Positions 10,621 through 25,038 of a DNA stretch of 64,000 bases are shown here, one piece after another. The position numbers and the translations under genes were made by a program. The DNA is taken from positions 152,501 to 216,500 of the forward strand of contig JAEMWC010000241.1 of the NCBI GenBank assembly GCA_016490735.1, read 5' to 3'. This DNA is from Pachyseris speciosa. Lineage: Eukaryota; Cnidaria; Anthozoa; Scleractinia; Pachyseridae. The first letter of the stretch is position 1; every line of letters starts with the position of its first letter. The notes under the pieces were generated by a model. It worked only from the letters and a program-made list of their open reading frames with translations, was not told where the DNA came from and searched no databases.

Positions 10621-11576
10621 GCATTCGACTCGACTTAGTAAGGTTGGTATGGAATTTTCCATGAGCCTTGTGTACAAGCAGAAACGTTTCAGCCCAGAAA
10701 CAAACAACCACAATAAACACCCAAACATACACACTTACGGGCAGACCAAACCATAAACCCATGCCATAGCTTTGAACCAAAAAGCCCTAAACCGCACCCA
10801 AGGGAGCGCCGCAACTCCTGTGTAACTTATATAGGGAAGTAAAGTAAGCAGCCTGTGCCTGGTTGCTCGAAAGCCGATTAGCACTAATCTACTGGCTACG
10901 ATTAAAAGTTAACCGATGTTTTTGTGTCGCTCACTGCATGAGAACGTTTTATGAAAGCAAATTCTAAGCTCAAGGCCAGATTGCATTCAAAACTTGAGGG
11001 CGAAAAACTTTGGGAAAAATCTCTATTGAACTTAAACCGAATAAATCTACTGGCGTACTGTCACGAATGCCGTTCTTTCATTGGCTACGCTACACGCTAT
11101 CTATTCTGAAATAGCGAGTTGCGACCTGACTTTGTTAAAAAAAAAAAAAAAAACAGGTACAATGTGACCTCTCGTGAAACTATATTTCAATTTTTCCGCG
11201 AGCCTTCTTTCTAAATGTAAACACCCACCCGTTGTAACCTGCTGTCATATTTGCCACTCACTGACAGGTTAGTAATTCATAGAAAACAATATGCCCCTCG
11301 TGTTAAATGCCTATATTCACCATGGCAACAGAGTGGCTCGTGGTAAGGTCACCGGTCCGCTGAGGTATCAAAAATAGGACAACAAAAGGGAAATATGGGG
11401 GCTGATATGGGCTTTTGTTGCATACAAAATGAGTCGCACCACGTGGAATGACGGGTGCATCTGAAAGCCTCACCCAATCTAACTATTTCGTATAGAAAGA
11501 ATTAACGAACTGAAGACACCCTGTTAAGATCTGTGAACTACCAACAAACTGAGTTAATTCCGAAGCCGAAAGGGTT

Positions 11577-11637
11577 ATGGGCCTCGAGAAATCGATCATC
11601 GTTGTTTTGCTTTTCAAGTTCTCTCATGGATTGACTG
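11577..11637 (+). CDS. MANSC gene 2, exon 1: signal peptide
   Basis: It encodes MGLEKSIIVVLLFKFSHGLT and one more base. The donor G|GTAAGT is a perfect consensus and leaves phase 1. Confidence 0.85.
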
Positions 11638-14600
11638 GTAAGTGCACGTTAAAATCGATTCGCATCGCCACCAAAACAAAACACCTTACGTGCTCCAAAA
11701 TTACCATCATTTAAGTTACAATTCAAGTGTTGACTAGTAATTTTTCGTTTTAAATGAAGAATTCTGTTAAGGGGAAAATTTGCTGAGATATATTTGACAC
11801 CTCACTGAAGAGTGAAGATGCAAAATCCTTTTGCACAATAGCAAAATTCGGTGAGAGCACTGAAGTGGAATGAGAAGCCTAAACAAGCCATGCATGTTGA
11901 AAAATATTTTAATGAAGGCATTCGCACTGAAATTCGCTTTCACAGATTTAAAACTTACCAAAGAAACTTACAAAAGTTCAGTTTTATTATGGTTTCTTTA
12001 ACCACACCTTCTTTTAAAGGGTGTCCTTTAGATTTGTTTTGTTTAAACCTGTTGTACTGTGACGATGGGGAACCTCTCCAAATGGGTTTGCCATTAGTTC
12101 GCCTCGTGCTTTTTTTCAAGATGAGGATATAATGCATTTCGTAAAAATTGACTCCTTTCATTTTTATCAAAGTATGCAGTGGAATATGTCAATTCATGAA
12201 CTTTGGCTGTTCTATAGCTTTTAGCAGAATGTAAATCGCGTCTAGTAGACGCGGTAAGAAGAAAATGAATTAGAAGAACTTTTTGATCGAACATTCCAAC
12301 GGTAGATTTTTCCCCAATAAGGACATTCCAATTTATGTCAAAGGGGAAAGGTAAGCCACATGTAGTCGGGCACCCATAAGCTCTTAAAAAGGTGGAATCA
12401 TACTTGCATCGCTCTCCTTTTTTCAGATAAAGGCCTAGTGTCTGAAATTACAAACGTGAGGCCTTTGAAATGCCCTCACGGCCCGATTCTAACCAATGTG
12501 ACACTGACTCACGAGCTTCGCGCGGGGAAGTTTTCCCGCCTAGGAATAGCAGAAGATATGGAGACTTGTATTCAGATGTGCTGTGATAAAGATGACTGCG
12601 AGATGGCGTTTATGCCTGGAAAACACTGTTATGGTGTAGATTGCTTCAGTCAAGAGCACTGTGAAATTACGACAGTCAAGCCCAGTAATTTGACAGTGCA
12701 AATTGCGGCGGTTCGGCCAATTGTCGTCAATCCGGCCAAGGATCAGATAGCAGGTAAAGCTAATTTTACTTTCAACGTACAACTTAACCTCTAAGTGGCT
12801 TCATAATGTTCAGATACAAGACGTAGCATTTGGTTAACAAAACTCCATTATTTTGCTAGTTTAGGAGATCGATGCTGAGCGCATTTTCGCTTGCAACAAT
12901 ATTTTGCGGGAAGACTCAAACTACACATTTGATGTTGAAGGAAACGTACAACTGTATTAACCCGAAAACGAGACCTATTAAGCAGATAGTGCTCTGGTGA
13001 ATAGTTTTAACAATTTGACGTCGATCTGGTAGATTAAAACGGTTGATAGTTCGTGCAGAGGCTGCAAGTATCAAAGTCGACAGGAAACAAGACCGAGCAG
13101 CCAAATTGTTTACCGTAAAAGCTCTATTAAGCCCCTCGTCTCTATTAACCCCCCCCCCCTCTCTAATAAGCCCCCGTTGGGAAGTGGTTTTTTTTTCTAA
13201 TAAGCCCCCCTCTCCCTTTTTGGGACATGAGATTTTGTAATTAATCTCTCCTATTCCTTCTTGCAAAATCAACTTCATGTGGCCCAATTGGTTTTTTATT
13301 TTTTTTTTAATATATACACTCAAACACTTAATACTGTTTGCTGATCTTTATTAGATAATAAAATTTCACTGCAGTTGTTTGAGTTTTGTACAAAAACTTT
13401 TTTAAGACGAAAACAAGGTGTTTAGGATTTGAAATTAGCCCCTCCCCTCTCTATTAAGCCCCCTCTCTAATAAGCCCCCCGTTAATGAGACCTGAAATTA
13501 AATAAGCCCCCCCGGGGACTTAATAGAGCTTTTACCGTAAGTATAACCCAGTGACCTCTCTATTGCTATTGGGGAGGAGCATTCGGAGGGACTGTTTTTA
13601 TTGCTAGCCGTTGGTTTTTGACCAATGTATAGATATTCTGCAGTTCAGTACCATTACACGGATGTCTGGTAGAGGGTATCTAGGTTATGCTGAAGCAATA
13701 TGTAGGAGTCGTAGCATTAACAACTTTGTCTTGACTTCCACTGGTCGTTTTACTTATATCGTAAAAGCTCTATTGAGCCCCCCGTCTCTATTGATCCCCC
13801 CTCTCTGATTAGCCCCCCTTTTGGAAGTCGGATTTTGTAAAAAGCCCCCCCCCCCCCCCAAATCCCCCTTTAGGACACGAGATTTTGTGAATACATCCTC
13901 CTATTCCCTCTCATCAAACCCACTTCATGTTGCTCAGTGGGTTTGTTTTTAAACAAATATATACTCAAACACATAATACTGTTTGCTGCTAGTCTCACTG
14001 CAGTTGTTTGAGTTTTGTATAAACACTGTTTTAGACTCCAACCTCTCAATAAGCCCCTTTAAGGCCTTTTAAGGTAATCTGTAAAACGTTTCAGATGGCC
14101 GGCTAACCTGGATCTATTCTAGGTCATTCTGACTGCACTCTCAACCGTCTCACTCTTCAACCAAGAGTCTGGAGTTCACTGACTATTGCGTTCATTGGCA
14201 ACTTATCGTTTCAGTCTCTGTAGAGGACCCATCAACCCAAGAAGAGCTTCACTGCACCCAGAGTCCAATACTGAAGAACGTAACTCTAAGAGGAGGAATA
14301 AAGGCGGGAAACTTCAGTGATCTGGGTGACGAGAAAAACATGCACATGTGTATCGCCCTGTGCTGCGAGCGCAAGACATGTGACCTGGCCTTCATGATAG
14401 GAGGGACATGTATTGCAGTGGATTGCTTTAGCGAGGAGCTTTGCCAGGCAGTGAAAGCGAGACCAACTAAATACGACCCACAGATAGCGTTTATCAGGCG
14501 CAGGGAGCTTCAAAGGCCCAAACCTAATTCTTACCCTAACCTCTCGCGAAAGGGTGAGTACTGTATTTATTTTGTTTTTCTTGTTTTTTGTTTGTTTGTT

Positions 14601-17600
14601 TGTTTGTTTTTTTGGAGGGGGGCATTTTTTCATGTCATGGTCTGCAAGGCGATGGTTCCGCAAAACTGGAGCTTCACTTCTGTCGATGATACTATTGTAA
14701 CGTTTTTGTGTAGCCACATAAAAAATAAAAAATGAATAAATGTTATACAAATGACCCTGGGATCGAAAAGTAGAAGCATGTTTCTCCATAAGATACACTA
14801 CACCGGTGAGATTCTATTAAGGTCAAAGGAAAAAATATAAAGTACGAATACAAGGCAAGGGATATAACAATCTTGAGGTAAGAAAAGAAAGAAATAGGAG
14901 ATGAACTGGCCTGTTACTTTCCAACGCTGCTCCAATCTGTATGATTAGAGAAAAAATTCTGTTCACACGATTTTTTTCCTGAACTAAGATAACTGACTGC
15001 GAATTATTTCTTTTATATTTTTATTCTTACAGCAAACGTCCTTCCAACAGCGCCGAGTTCTGAAATACCAACGATGAAAATACACGAGATAATCAGCGAC
15101 AAACTCCCCCACCCCACCATACTCAAAACAAGCACCTGTTCTGCCAGTAAAATCTATCCAAACGTTACATTGCTTGGAGGGATTAAATCCGGGAACTTTA
15201 CTTCACTCGGCAAGACCAAGAATATGCAGGAGTGTATCGGCAGGTCATGTGATCTTGGACAAGGTGACATGGCCTTCATGCTGGGAAGTTACTGCTATAC
15301 GGTATCTTGCTATAGTGATCGGGTTTGTCAAACTATTCCAGCACAGCCGTCCAAGTTCTACCCAAGAATAGCTTTCCTAAAATGGGCACCAAAAATAACG
15401 GAGGAAGGTAAGGGAAGATGAATGCTCTACTCTCTTCAAAGGGAGCTGATATATCCTATTTCTAAACTCTATCCTCTTTCCTGAACTATTCTCACCCCAG
15501 AGATCCTTTTCGGTATTACGGTAATTCGGGTTTTGCGTCTCTTTGCCACTCTGGTAGCATAGTGGTCATCATTATCATCATCATCATCAACGCTGTATTT
15601 TAATTCGGTTATTTAGAGTAGCAAATACATGCTAACATCATGCCACTCGGTTGTCTAAGTAGCTGAATAATTATTGGAATAGAAAAATGTAATTCAATTC
15701 AACTCTTATAATGTTAATGTCTAAATCTTATGAACTTTAGTTTAAAACAATGATGTTAACGTCCTAATCTTACAAACTTTAAAATAATGTAGTACCGTGG
15801 TACCTTACTTACGCCAGTGAATATTACTGGGTGAACTTATATACGTTGAGTGACTATGCTGATTCCGCCCAACCAACCGGGTGTTATCGGACTTGTATAG
15901 CACTGAATAGCTTGGCCGAAAATCCGCAATCAAAATCAGGGTATATAACTTGACAAAAGTTTAAAAAGGAATTTAAAATAACTGAAAATGAAGTGAATCA
16001 AGTCAAGAAAAGGGCTTAAAAACTGAAATAAAGATCTTCATATTCGAGCACTGAAGGGGAATAAGGAAAGACTTAATCGCTAATTTTTCGGTTTTAAAAG
16101 CAAATTCAGCAACTTGGAAGCGAATTGCAGCAATTACAGTATCATAAAGTAAGTGTGGAAGTTGATCGTCAGTTAATGACTAAGTGTTGAAAAAATAAAC
16201 TCAATTAAAACAGGTACAACATCAGTTGTTTGATCAGCTCACCAAAACAGTATCGGTCTGTTATTAAAGCGCTTCTAGAAATGTTTACATGGGTCTACAT
16301 AAGCATACTGAATTATGCAAAATACCCTTTGTTAGCAATGAGGATATCTTTTAGTCGCCCTGAGTCGAACGAGTGATATTGTTAGCCTCAGAGTTTCCTT
16401 ATATAATTCGTATGTCAGTTTACCACATTAAATTGCTCCTTTCGAGAATTCATAACACAGCTTGCGTAATCCATAATGCTTTTAGTACATTTTGTTGACA
16501 AACTTCGCATGCATTGTTCAATCATGAGAACGAAGTAAATGGGCGAGTGCCAAGTATGAGAGATGTATGAGAGATGAACGGCTCATATTCAAGAAAATGG
16601 GGAACGCAATTCCACGAGCCTATTGCATTGCTGATTTAACATTCACCACGTGATTCATATTTTGCTTCTTGCAACAAAATGTTACCTAAAAGCTGTATTC
16701 CCCCAACGACTTAACACTTTTTTTGTGCAAAATTATTGTGTTACTCTAATTTTCAGTTGTTTCGAAGCTGCTTTCTATATGTTCATCTAGTTCTTGAAAA
16801 TTCTAGTTTCACGTAACAATTTTACTACAGAAATTCAATATTTGCTATTATTTCGTCTAAGTCCATCCACGCAAAAGTTTGCAAATGTTATGACTGAATG
16901 TTCTTTTTCTTTCCTGCGTAAGTCACGAGAAATTTTCTAAATACTGTTTCAGAGCTTCTAGAAGACGAAAGCGCCGGCTACACCGCCATCCCTAAATGCA
17001 CTCGCAGCCACATTCTGTATAACCACACCTTATTAGGTGGTCTCAGAGCCGGTAACTTCACGCAGATAGCAGAGGTGGATAGTATCGAGACATGCGCAGC
17101 TCTTTGCTGCGCTGAGCAGACATGTGACCTGGCCTTGCTCTTGGGCGAGAACTGTTATGCAGGAGACTGTGCTAGTAAAGAGCTTTGTATTCCTGTTCCC
17201 GCACATTCAACATCCAATAGAAGTTCACGGATTGCTTATATTACATCGAGGAAAAAAGTGGAAGAATCGGGAACAGGTCAGTGAAAAATACAACGGCTAC
17301 AGCAGAGTTCGTACACTTTTCAGCTGTGAAAATTCCATGACTTTCCAGAACTTTTTCCATGACTTTTTGAAAAATTTCATGACCTAGGTTAAGCAACTGT
17401 TCTGTGACAGTTATGTCAAAACAATGACAAAAATGTTCGCAAGCGTAATCTTTCAATGCGTGCTATGTTTATTTCTACTGAAATAAATCATATATTTGGA
17501 CTTGTTAGTTAATTTTCGTAACTTTGGATCTACATTGCTTTCAACTCATAGAAAGCCTACTGATTTTCCATGAATTTCCAGGACCCAAACCTAAATTCTA

Positions 17601-18654
17601 CGACTTTCCAGGCCTGGAAAATGAAATTATAAAATTCCATGACTTTCCAGGTTTTCCAGGACTCGTACGAACCCTGTACAGTAAGTCGTCGACTGAACTA
17701 CAATCTCCTGAATCTGACGGGCTCGCTCGTTCGCGCTATACTCTGCAACATAATCGTGATGAGTTCAGGGTGAAACTGATAATTAAGGGCGCTCAAGCAA
17801 CGAGGACGAAAGCGGAAACGATAATGCCATAAAACAATTCAACAGCCCTTGGTTTTTTCTGCGCGTGCGTTTTACATTTTGGTACACTTCTTTCCCGTAC
17901 TTCACAAAACAACGTGAAATGACAAAAAAATTATGTTCTCTCTCGAACGTACGCCCATGACTGTAACATTTTCCTGTAATATTTTCCTGAATTTGACACC
18001 AATCAAAATAACATTATAAGGCTAGGTAGAGTTATTAATTTCAGTTGCTGCTCGTAAAAAACGAGAACTAATTAAAATTTTTTGTTTTCGATGCTTCGGA
18101 TTTGGTTGGCTAGTTGAAGCGGAGGCTATTAGAAAGAATCTGATTATGAACAAGTTATAGTGCAAAAAAAGAATGTCAAAAAGAGAAAGATAAAACGCAG
18201 AAGCTTACAGGGGCTTTACAGGGGACGAATGACCTGAGTTCATGAAAACTAATCTTTCCCCCAATTTGCATTTGTGTCAGATTGGAGTCTGTGGTATATA
18301 ATAGTTGGCTCCATCGCTATAGGAATTGGTGTAACAGGAATCTTATGGACTGTTCTCACTTGCTGGCACCGGTAAGAGTTAATTTCTTACCTATATCTAT
18401 ATAGACAACTAATTTGAGAGAAAGGATTTTTGTCAATTAATCGCTAATTAAAACCCCCACGGTTAACTGTTAATTACCTTATTGTGAGCAAATACTGTAT
18501 ATTTGCGTCAACGTCAAAAGTCGATGATTGGAAAGTCATTTTGAAGCTTTCATGTTTATGCATGGAACATAAATCATACTTAAAACTACCGTGGTAGGCA
18601 TTTATAGGAATAGTCACCTTTATCATCAATGTTATTATTATGGGATTCTCTCTA

Positions 18655-18712
<58 letters not shown>

Positions 18713-18989
18713 GGAGGCAAAGAGCCACCCGGTGGAAGTACTTCTAATAAACATTAACATTATAGTCATCATCATCATCATCATCATCATCTTTATCATC
18801 AATATTATTATTATGGGATTCTTTGTTAGTGTTGTTATTATTATTATTATTATTGTTATTATTATTATTAGGAGGCGAAGAGCCATCCTGTGGAAGTACT
18901 TCTAATAAACATTAACATTATAGTCATCATCATCATCATCATTATCATCTTTATCGTCAATATTATTATTATGGGATTCTTTGTTAGTG

Positions 18990-19030
<41 letters not shown>

Positions 19031-19146
19031 GTTATTATTAGGAGGCGAAGAGCCACCCGGTGGAAGTAATTCTAATAAACATTAACATTATCGTCATCAT
19101 CATTATCATCTTTATCGTCAATATTATTGTTATGGGATTCTTTGTT

Positions 19147-19201
<55 letters not shown>

Positions 19202-19263
19202 GGAGGAGGAGGAGGCGAAGAGCCACCCGGTGGAAGTACTTCTAATAAACATTAACATTATAG

Positions 19264-19295
<32 letters not shown>

Positions 19296-19362
19296 TTTAT
19301 CATCAATATTATTATTATGGGATTCTTTGTTAGTGTTATTATTATTATCATCATCATCATCA

Positions 19363-19414
<52 letters not shown>

Positions 19415-22400
19415 CATTATTATTATTTCCATGGGATGGGTATGAACATAACAACCTGTTCAAAAATGGTGTAGGGAAGGGAGTAGAACCAGGAGCACTT
19501 ACCTGGTAGTACGGGGGTCTGGGTCTGTCATGGCCGAGTAAGGACGCACATGAAATTGCTCCCGCTTTATTTGTTTTTTTCTTTGCAATTATTTGTTGTA
19601 TGGCCGAGTTTCTTGATAGTATATTCAAGCGGAAGACTAGAGGAAGCAGTAGTAGCTCGGAAAGCGGAGTTTCAACGCCGAAAGAAAAAAGAATTTGCAA
19701 GACTCCATCGGAACCACCAGACGAAATCAACATGGCGCTCGAGATGGCAGAAGATCTCGCCTCGAAGATACAGCTTGTCCTACACAAACTCAGTAGCTTA
19801 GAAAATATGGTCGAAGGAGTCTTAAAGAAATTCAACACCTTGGAATCCTCCGTAAAAAGCATTGAAGGAGAACTTGCCACACTAAACGCCAAAACTAACG
19901 CAGTCGAGAAGTCGGTTGGAGCAATGGATAATAGCTTAAAATTTCTAAACGGCGAGATAGAGGAATTGAAGTCAAAAGCCAACGAAAGTGAAAGGAAAAT
20001 TAAATCTCTTAATGACCGCATCCTCTACCAAGACGTCTACAGCCGTCGTGAGAATTTACGTTTCTTTAATATCCCGGAATCCACCGACCCAACACAAGAG
20101 AACGCAAAGGAACTTATTTATCGTTACATGGAGAGAGAGATAGAAGTAGATCGCGCGCGCGAAATTGAGTTTCAACGCGTTCACCGAATCGGAGTTAAAA
20201 AGCCAGGATCTCCGCGACCGATTATCGCCCGCTTCCTCCGTTTTCCCGATCGTGAGAGGGTATTTAAACATGCAATGGAGGTAAAAGATGAAATAGAAGT
20301 AAGGGTGTATGCTGACTACCCAAAAGAAATACAGGAGCGGAGAAGGAAACTGTGGCCACGTTTAAAGCAAGCAAGAGAGGATGGAAAAAGAGCCTTCTTC
20401 GATAAGAAAGAGCCGGATAAGCTTATTGTTGACGGACATTTGGTAACTTAAGACTCTTATCTTATGCGCTAAAAGTAAAATTAGCAAACAAATTTTCTTT
20501 CTAGGTTTAAAAAGCGGGAGCAACAGTGGCATATCTGCATAGTAAATAACCTGCCAAAAGCTCCAAATCCCATGGGTTGCGCAAATGATTTAGGTATCAG
20601 CAGCCTTTATAATGAACTATTATATTTAGTGTTGTACTTAAGTGTTAAAAATGACCCTTCTGTGTTCAAATCATACTTTATTTGCGATTCGCGTGTTAAT
20701 TTCGTGCATAAGTTTGCTTGTTCGAATTCGAAAAATCATGTGTAGACTTTAGATTATTGTCTCTGAATGTTCGAGGGATACGGTCGTCTTCAAAGAGGGA
20801 AGCTCTATTTTGCTGGTTGAACGAACGAAAATATGACGTAGTTTTTCTACAGGAAACCTATAGCACTATAGACGTCGAGAGTATCTGGAAAACACAGTGG
20901 CCAGGTAAGTTATATTTTTCACATGGTTCAAATCACAGCTGTGGAGTAATGATTCTTGTTAAGGATGATTTAGACTTTAAGCTAAACTCGCTTAGCTCCG
21001 ACGCTAAAGGCCGTTATATCATAATGGAAGCTGAAGTTCAGGGGTCTTCGTTCTTATTTGTAAACATCTACGCTCCGAATAATGTCCAGGATCAATGTTG
21101 TTTTTACGATAATTTGAATAAGAATATTGAAGAGAACATCATAGACAAAGAAAATAGAATAATAATCGGAGGCGATTTTAATATTACATTAGACCCTGAG
21201 TGGGACTGTTCTGGAGGGAACCAGTCAAAGAAAGCCTCAGTCAAACATGTTGAAGACTTGTGCTTAGATTTTGATCTGATAGATATTTGGCGTATAAGAA
21301 ACCCGGGAATCAAACGTTTCACCTGGAGACAAAAGAAACCTCTTATTCAGAGAAGACTTGACTTTTGGTTATTAAGCGATGTTTGTCAGGAAGATATTGA
21401 AAACTCTGATATCATCTCTTCGATAAACTCCGATCATTCGGCGATAACTCTGCATTTCAGTAGCATTGACAAACAAAAAAATGGCCCTTCGTTCTGGAAA
21501 TTTAACGCTAGTCTTAATGATGACACAAACTTCGTAGCACTATTAAGTGAAAGTGTACCAGAGTGGTTAATTGAATTTAATGCAGTTACAGACAAAAGAG
21601 TCCTGTGGGATTTAATTAAATATAGAATTAGACAAATGTCGATAAAATATGGCAAAGAAAGAGCCCGTGAAAAGAGAGAAAGGGTTTCTAAAATTGAAAA
21701 TTTACTTCGAACATACGAAGAAAACTGTAGCAAATGTCCCTCGAATGAAAATTTCGAACAGCTCGAAATCCTTAAAATTGAGTATGATAATATTTATGAA
21801 GACTTGGCTAAAGGGGCGATTATCCGATCGAAGGCTACTTGGTATGAAAAAGGAGAGAAAAGTAATAAATATTTTCTTAATCTTGAAAGTCACAATAAAA
21901 TTAAAAGTTCAGTCCGAAAAATCTTCAATGCCGAAGGGACTTTGATTACAGACCCTCAGAAAATCCGGCAAGAAATTGAAAGTTTCTACTCCGATCTTTG
22001 TAAAAATGATACTCTCTTGCCGCCTAAGACAATCTTAACTTCTTTTCTTGGAAATCCCGACATACCAAAACTCTCCCAATCTGATGCTCAAGTTTGCGAA
22101 GGAAAACTAACAATTTCTGAATGTTTTAAAAGCCTTCAGCTTTTTCAGAATAATAAGTCGCCAGGTAACGACGGATTAACTGTAGAATTCTATAAAGCTT
22201 TCTGGCAAGTTGTAGGCAAGATTATGGTAGACAGCTTAAATTACTCCTATGATCATGGCGAATTATCAAATTCTCAGAAGCAAGCTATTATCACTTTAAT
22301 AGAGAAGAAAGATAAAGATAAAAGGTACCTATCCAACTGGAGACCGATCTCACTCATTAACGTAGATGTTAAAATAGGTTCAAAAGCGATTGCCAAAAGA

Positions 22401-24986
22401 TTAGAGACAGTCCTACCTGGCATTATACATTATAACCAATGTGCGTACGTGAAAGGCAGAACAATCTTTGATGCAATAAGAACTGTAGATGATATTATGG
22501 AGTTTACGGAAAGATATAACATTAATGGCACGATGATTTGCATTGATTTTAAGAAAGCCTTTGATACTGTGAGCAGAGATTTCTTGTTTAAAACCCTCCA
22601 CGTTTACGGGTTTGGATATTCATTTATTCAGTGGATTCATACATTTTATAAAAACGTATCAAGCTGTGTCCTGAACAATGGCTTTTCCACTGCACCCTTC
22701 TCAGTTGAACGAGGAGTTCGGCAGGGGGACCCCCTCTCTGCCTACTTGTTTATTATGGTGCTAGAAATTTTATGTATAAGCGTACGCAGAAACAAAGATA
22801 TTCAAGGAATCACTGTAGATACCGAGGAGATAAAATTGGAGTTGTTCGCAGATGATTTGACCGGCTTCTTAAGGAATGACCATTCACTTAGAAAATTTAT
22901 GGAATTAGTAGAAGCTTTTGGAGAATGTTCAGGCCTTAGGATAAATCACGAAAAATCTGAGGTAATGTTACTAGGTAACGGTAGGCATTATTCTTTACGA
23001 AACGACACCGAAATAGGAGATTTGAAAATTAAACATTCAGTAAAAATCCTGGGAGTTCATTTTACCTACGACTCACGCGCTAAACGAAGGTTGAATTTTG
23101 ATGAAATTGTTACCTCTATTAAACAAAAATTACACATTTGGAGATGGCGAGATCTCACAATAATGGGCCGAATTCAAATTGTCAAGACATTCATAATTCC
23201 GATTTTCTTGTATAGAGCGAGCATGATTTGTTCTGACCAAGAGTTTGTCAAAGAGGTAAATAAAATCATTTTCGATTTTATTTGGAAAGGCAAAGACAAA
23301 GTTAAGCGCTCTGTTCTCGTTGGCGATATTGAGGACGGAGGATTAAAGGCTCCACATTTGATGTCCATGATTGAGACACAGAGGATTATTTGTTGTAAGA
23401 AATTAGCTTGCGACGAACCGAGTAGCTGGAAGACTATTTTACTCCATTACTTAAAACCCGTTGGAGGTAAACTTATCCTTTGTTGCAATTTCGATGTTAA
23501 AATGCTGCCGATAAAACTTCCACCATTTTATGAGGATTGCCTAAAAAGCTTTGCAAAATGCTCAGTGGCAATTAATCATTCCGAAGAAGCTATTGATGAC
23601 AGAAATGCGATCCTTCAAACCATTCTCTGGAACAACAGACTCATTCGCATCGATGGGAAAGTTGTATTCTTTAAAGCACTAGCAGAAAAGGGAATTCTAA
23701 GGATAGGAGACTTTATCTCTGAACACAATGAGTTAATAACTAAATGTAATTTGAGAGAGCTGGACTTTTCCCCTTTAGATTTTTTTAGACTTGCATCTGT
23801 GATAAACGCTTTGCCAAACAAGTGGCGAGACTCACTGAGAAGGTCCTCTCACCATGAGAAAAAGGCATTTAATTTACAGGAGCAAATTGTTTTAAATTTA
23901 AACGGGCAAAAGACTCCGATCAATAAAGCTGTGTCAAAAACTATTTATAAAGAATTCCGAAATAGAGTTATTACTATTCCTTCTGCTCAAAAGAAATATA
24001 GCTGCTGTTTTATAAATGATACTCTTGATTGGAAAGAAATATATGGCTTGCCACATCGTGTCACTTCCGATACAAAGCTGCGTGAATTTCAATTCAAATT
24101 ACTTAACAGATACCTTGTGACAAACGTCTTTTTAAATAAAATTGGTGTCTTACCCTCCCCAGCATGTTCTCTTTGCGGAAAGGAAAACGAATCCCTCGAA
24201 CATATTTTAATCTCTTGTAATTATGCCAGAGAATTCTGGGCAGAGGTCATAAAGTGGCTACGCAATTTAAAAGTTAATATAAACAATCTTAACAACAGAG
24301 AAATTTTGTTTGGAATGTCAAATTGTGAAGACGAGATATTTGTCAATCATGTACTAATGATCGCAAAACAATATTTGTATTCATGTCGTTGTAAAAAAAA
24401 ATCTCCTTTAATTAAAGTTTTTAACGCTAGAATAAGAAAGATTGAAATTCTTGAACTAGAGGTTGCAAAGTCAAAGAATAAGCTACCTGATTACACAGCG
24501 AAATGGGGCAAATTTCTGAAAAACATCGATCTATAACTCGCGTACCTAATTACCGCGTTTTGCATATCAGTTGTACGCAGTAGGTTTGAACACACCAACA
24601 CCAGGGTCAGTCGTGTATGGTGTTGTAGCGTTTGTGTGCGCGCGTGTGTGTGTGTATGTCGTGTACGCGTATGCGCGTGTATGAAAGTGTGAATTGTTAA
24701 TAATAATTTTTTTTTTTTTCAAAGAGACTGTATGTATTTTGTAAGTAGTTTAATGTAATGTAAACGTGTAAAAAAACAAAAAACCAAGTTATTGTAATGC
24801 GTAAGTATGTATTGTAAGTAGCGTGATGCAAATATTGTACCCAATGTTTTGTAAGTAGTGTAATGCGTTGTAAAAAAAAATAAAACAAATTACAAAAAAA
24901 AAAAAAAAAAAAAATCTTTATCATCAATATTATTATTATGGGATTCTTTGTTAGTGTTATTATTATTATCATCATCATCATCATCA

Positions 24987-25038
<52 letters not shown>

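Larger units (their letters stand above)
8895..11576. other. Intergenic region between the two poly-MANSC genes
   Basis: No coding exon is recognised on either strand. It holds a direct repeat (about 9404-9487 and 10458-10554), a hairpin-rich block at 10215-10345 and a poly(A) run at 11137-11153. The last 300 bases before 11577 should hold the promoter of the second gene, but no TATA box is evident. Confidence 0.5.
12754..14214. other. Intron 2 of MANSC gene 2, with two related MITEs
   Basis: It carries a MITE at 13119-13531 and a worn relative at about 13764-14060, both rich in TAAGCCCC blocks. The open frames in this stretch come from the MITEs. Confidence 0.6.
19513..24914 (+). mobile_element. 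Complete-looking L1-type LINE in an intron
   Basis: It starts GGGGGTCTGGGTCTG, has a short 5' leader (to 19599), ORF1 (19600-20451), a 266-bp spacer, ORF2 (to 24536), a GT-rich 3' region with repeats of TGTAAGTAGT, AATAAA at 24879-24884 and a poly(A) tail of about 20 bases ending at 24914. Neither ORF has an internal stop or shift. It is bounded by near-identical duplications of about 220 bp, pointing to a recent insertion. It lies in the same strand as the host gene, between the membrane exon and the tail exons. Confidence 0.9.

Noticed and set aside
11137..11153. Poly(A) run as the mark of a processed pseudogene
   Set aside because: No coding similarity upstream and no target duplication could be seen.
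18474..19445. Several open frames of nearly pure Ile or Met on both strands
   Set aside because: Translations of (TTA)n, (TCA)n and the minisatellite; no complexity and no start context.
19242..20021. Reverse-strand open frame with long Asn and Asp runs
   Set aside because: It is the antisense of LINE ORF1 joined to trinucleotide runs; the poly-Asn stretch is microsatellite translation.
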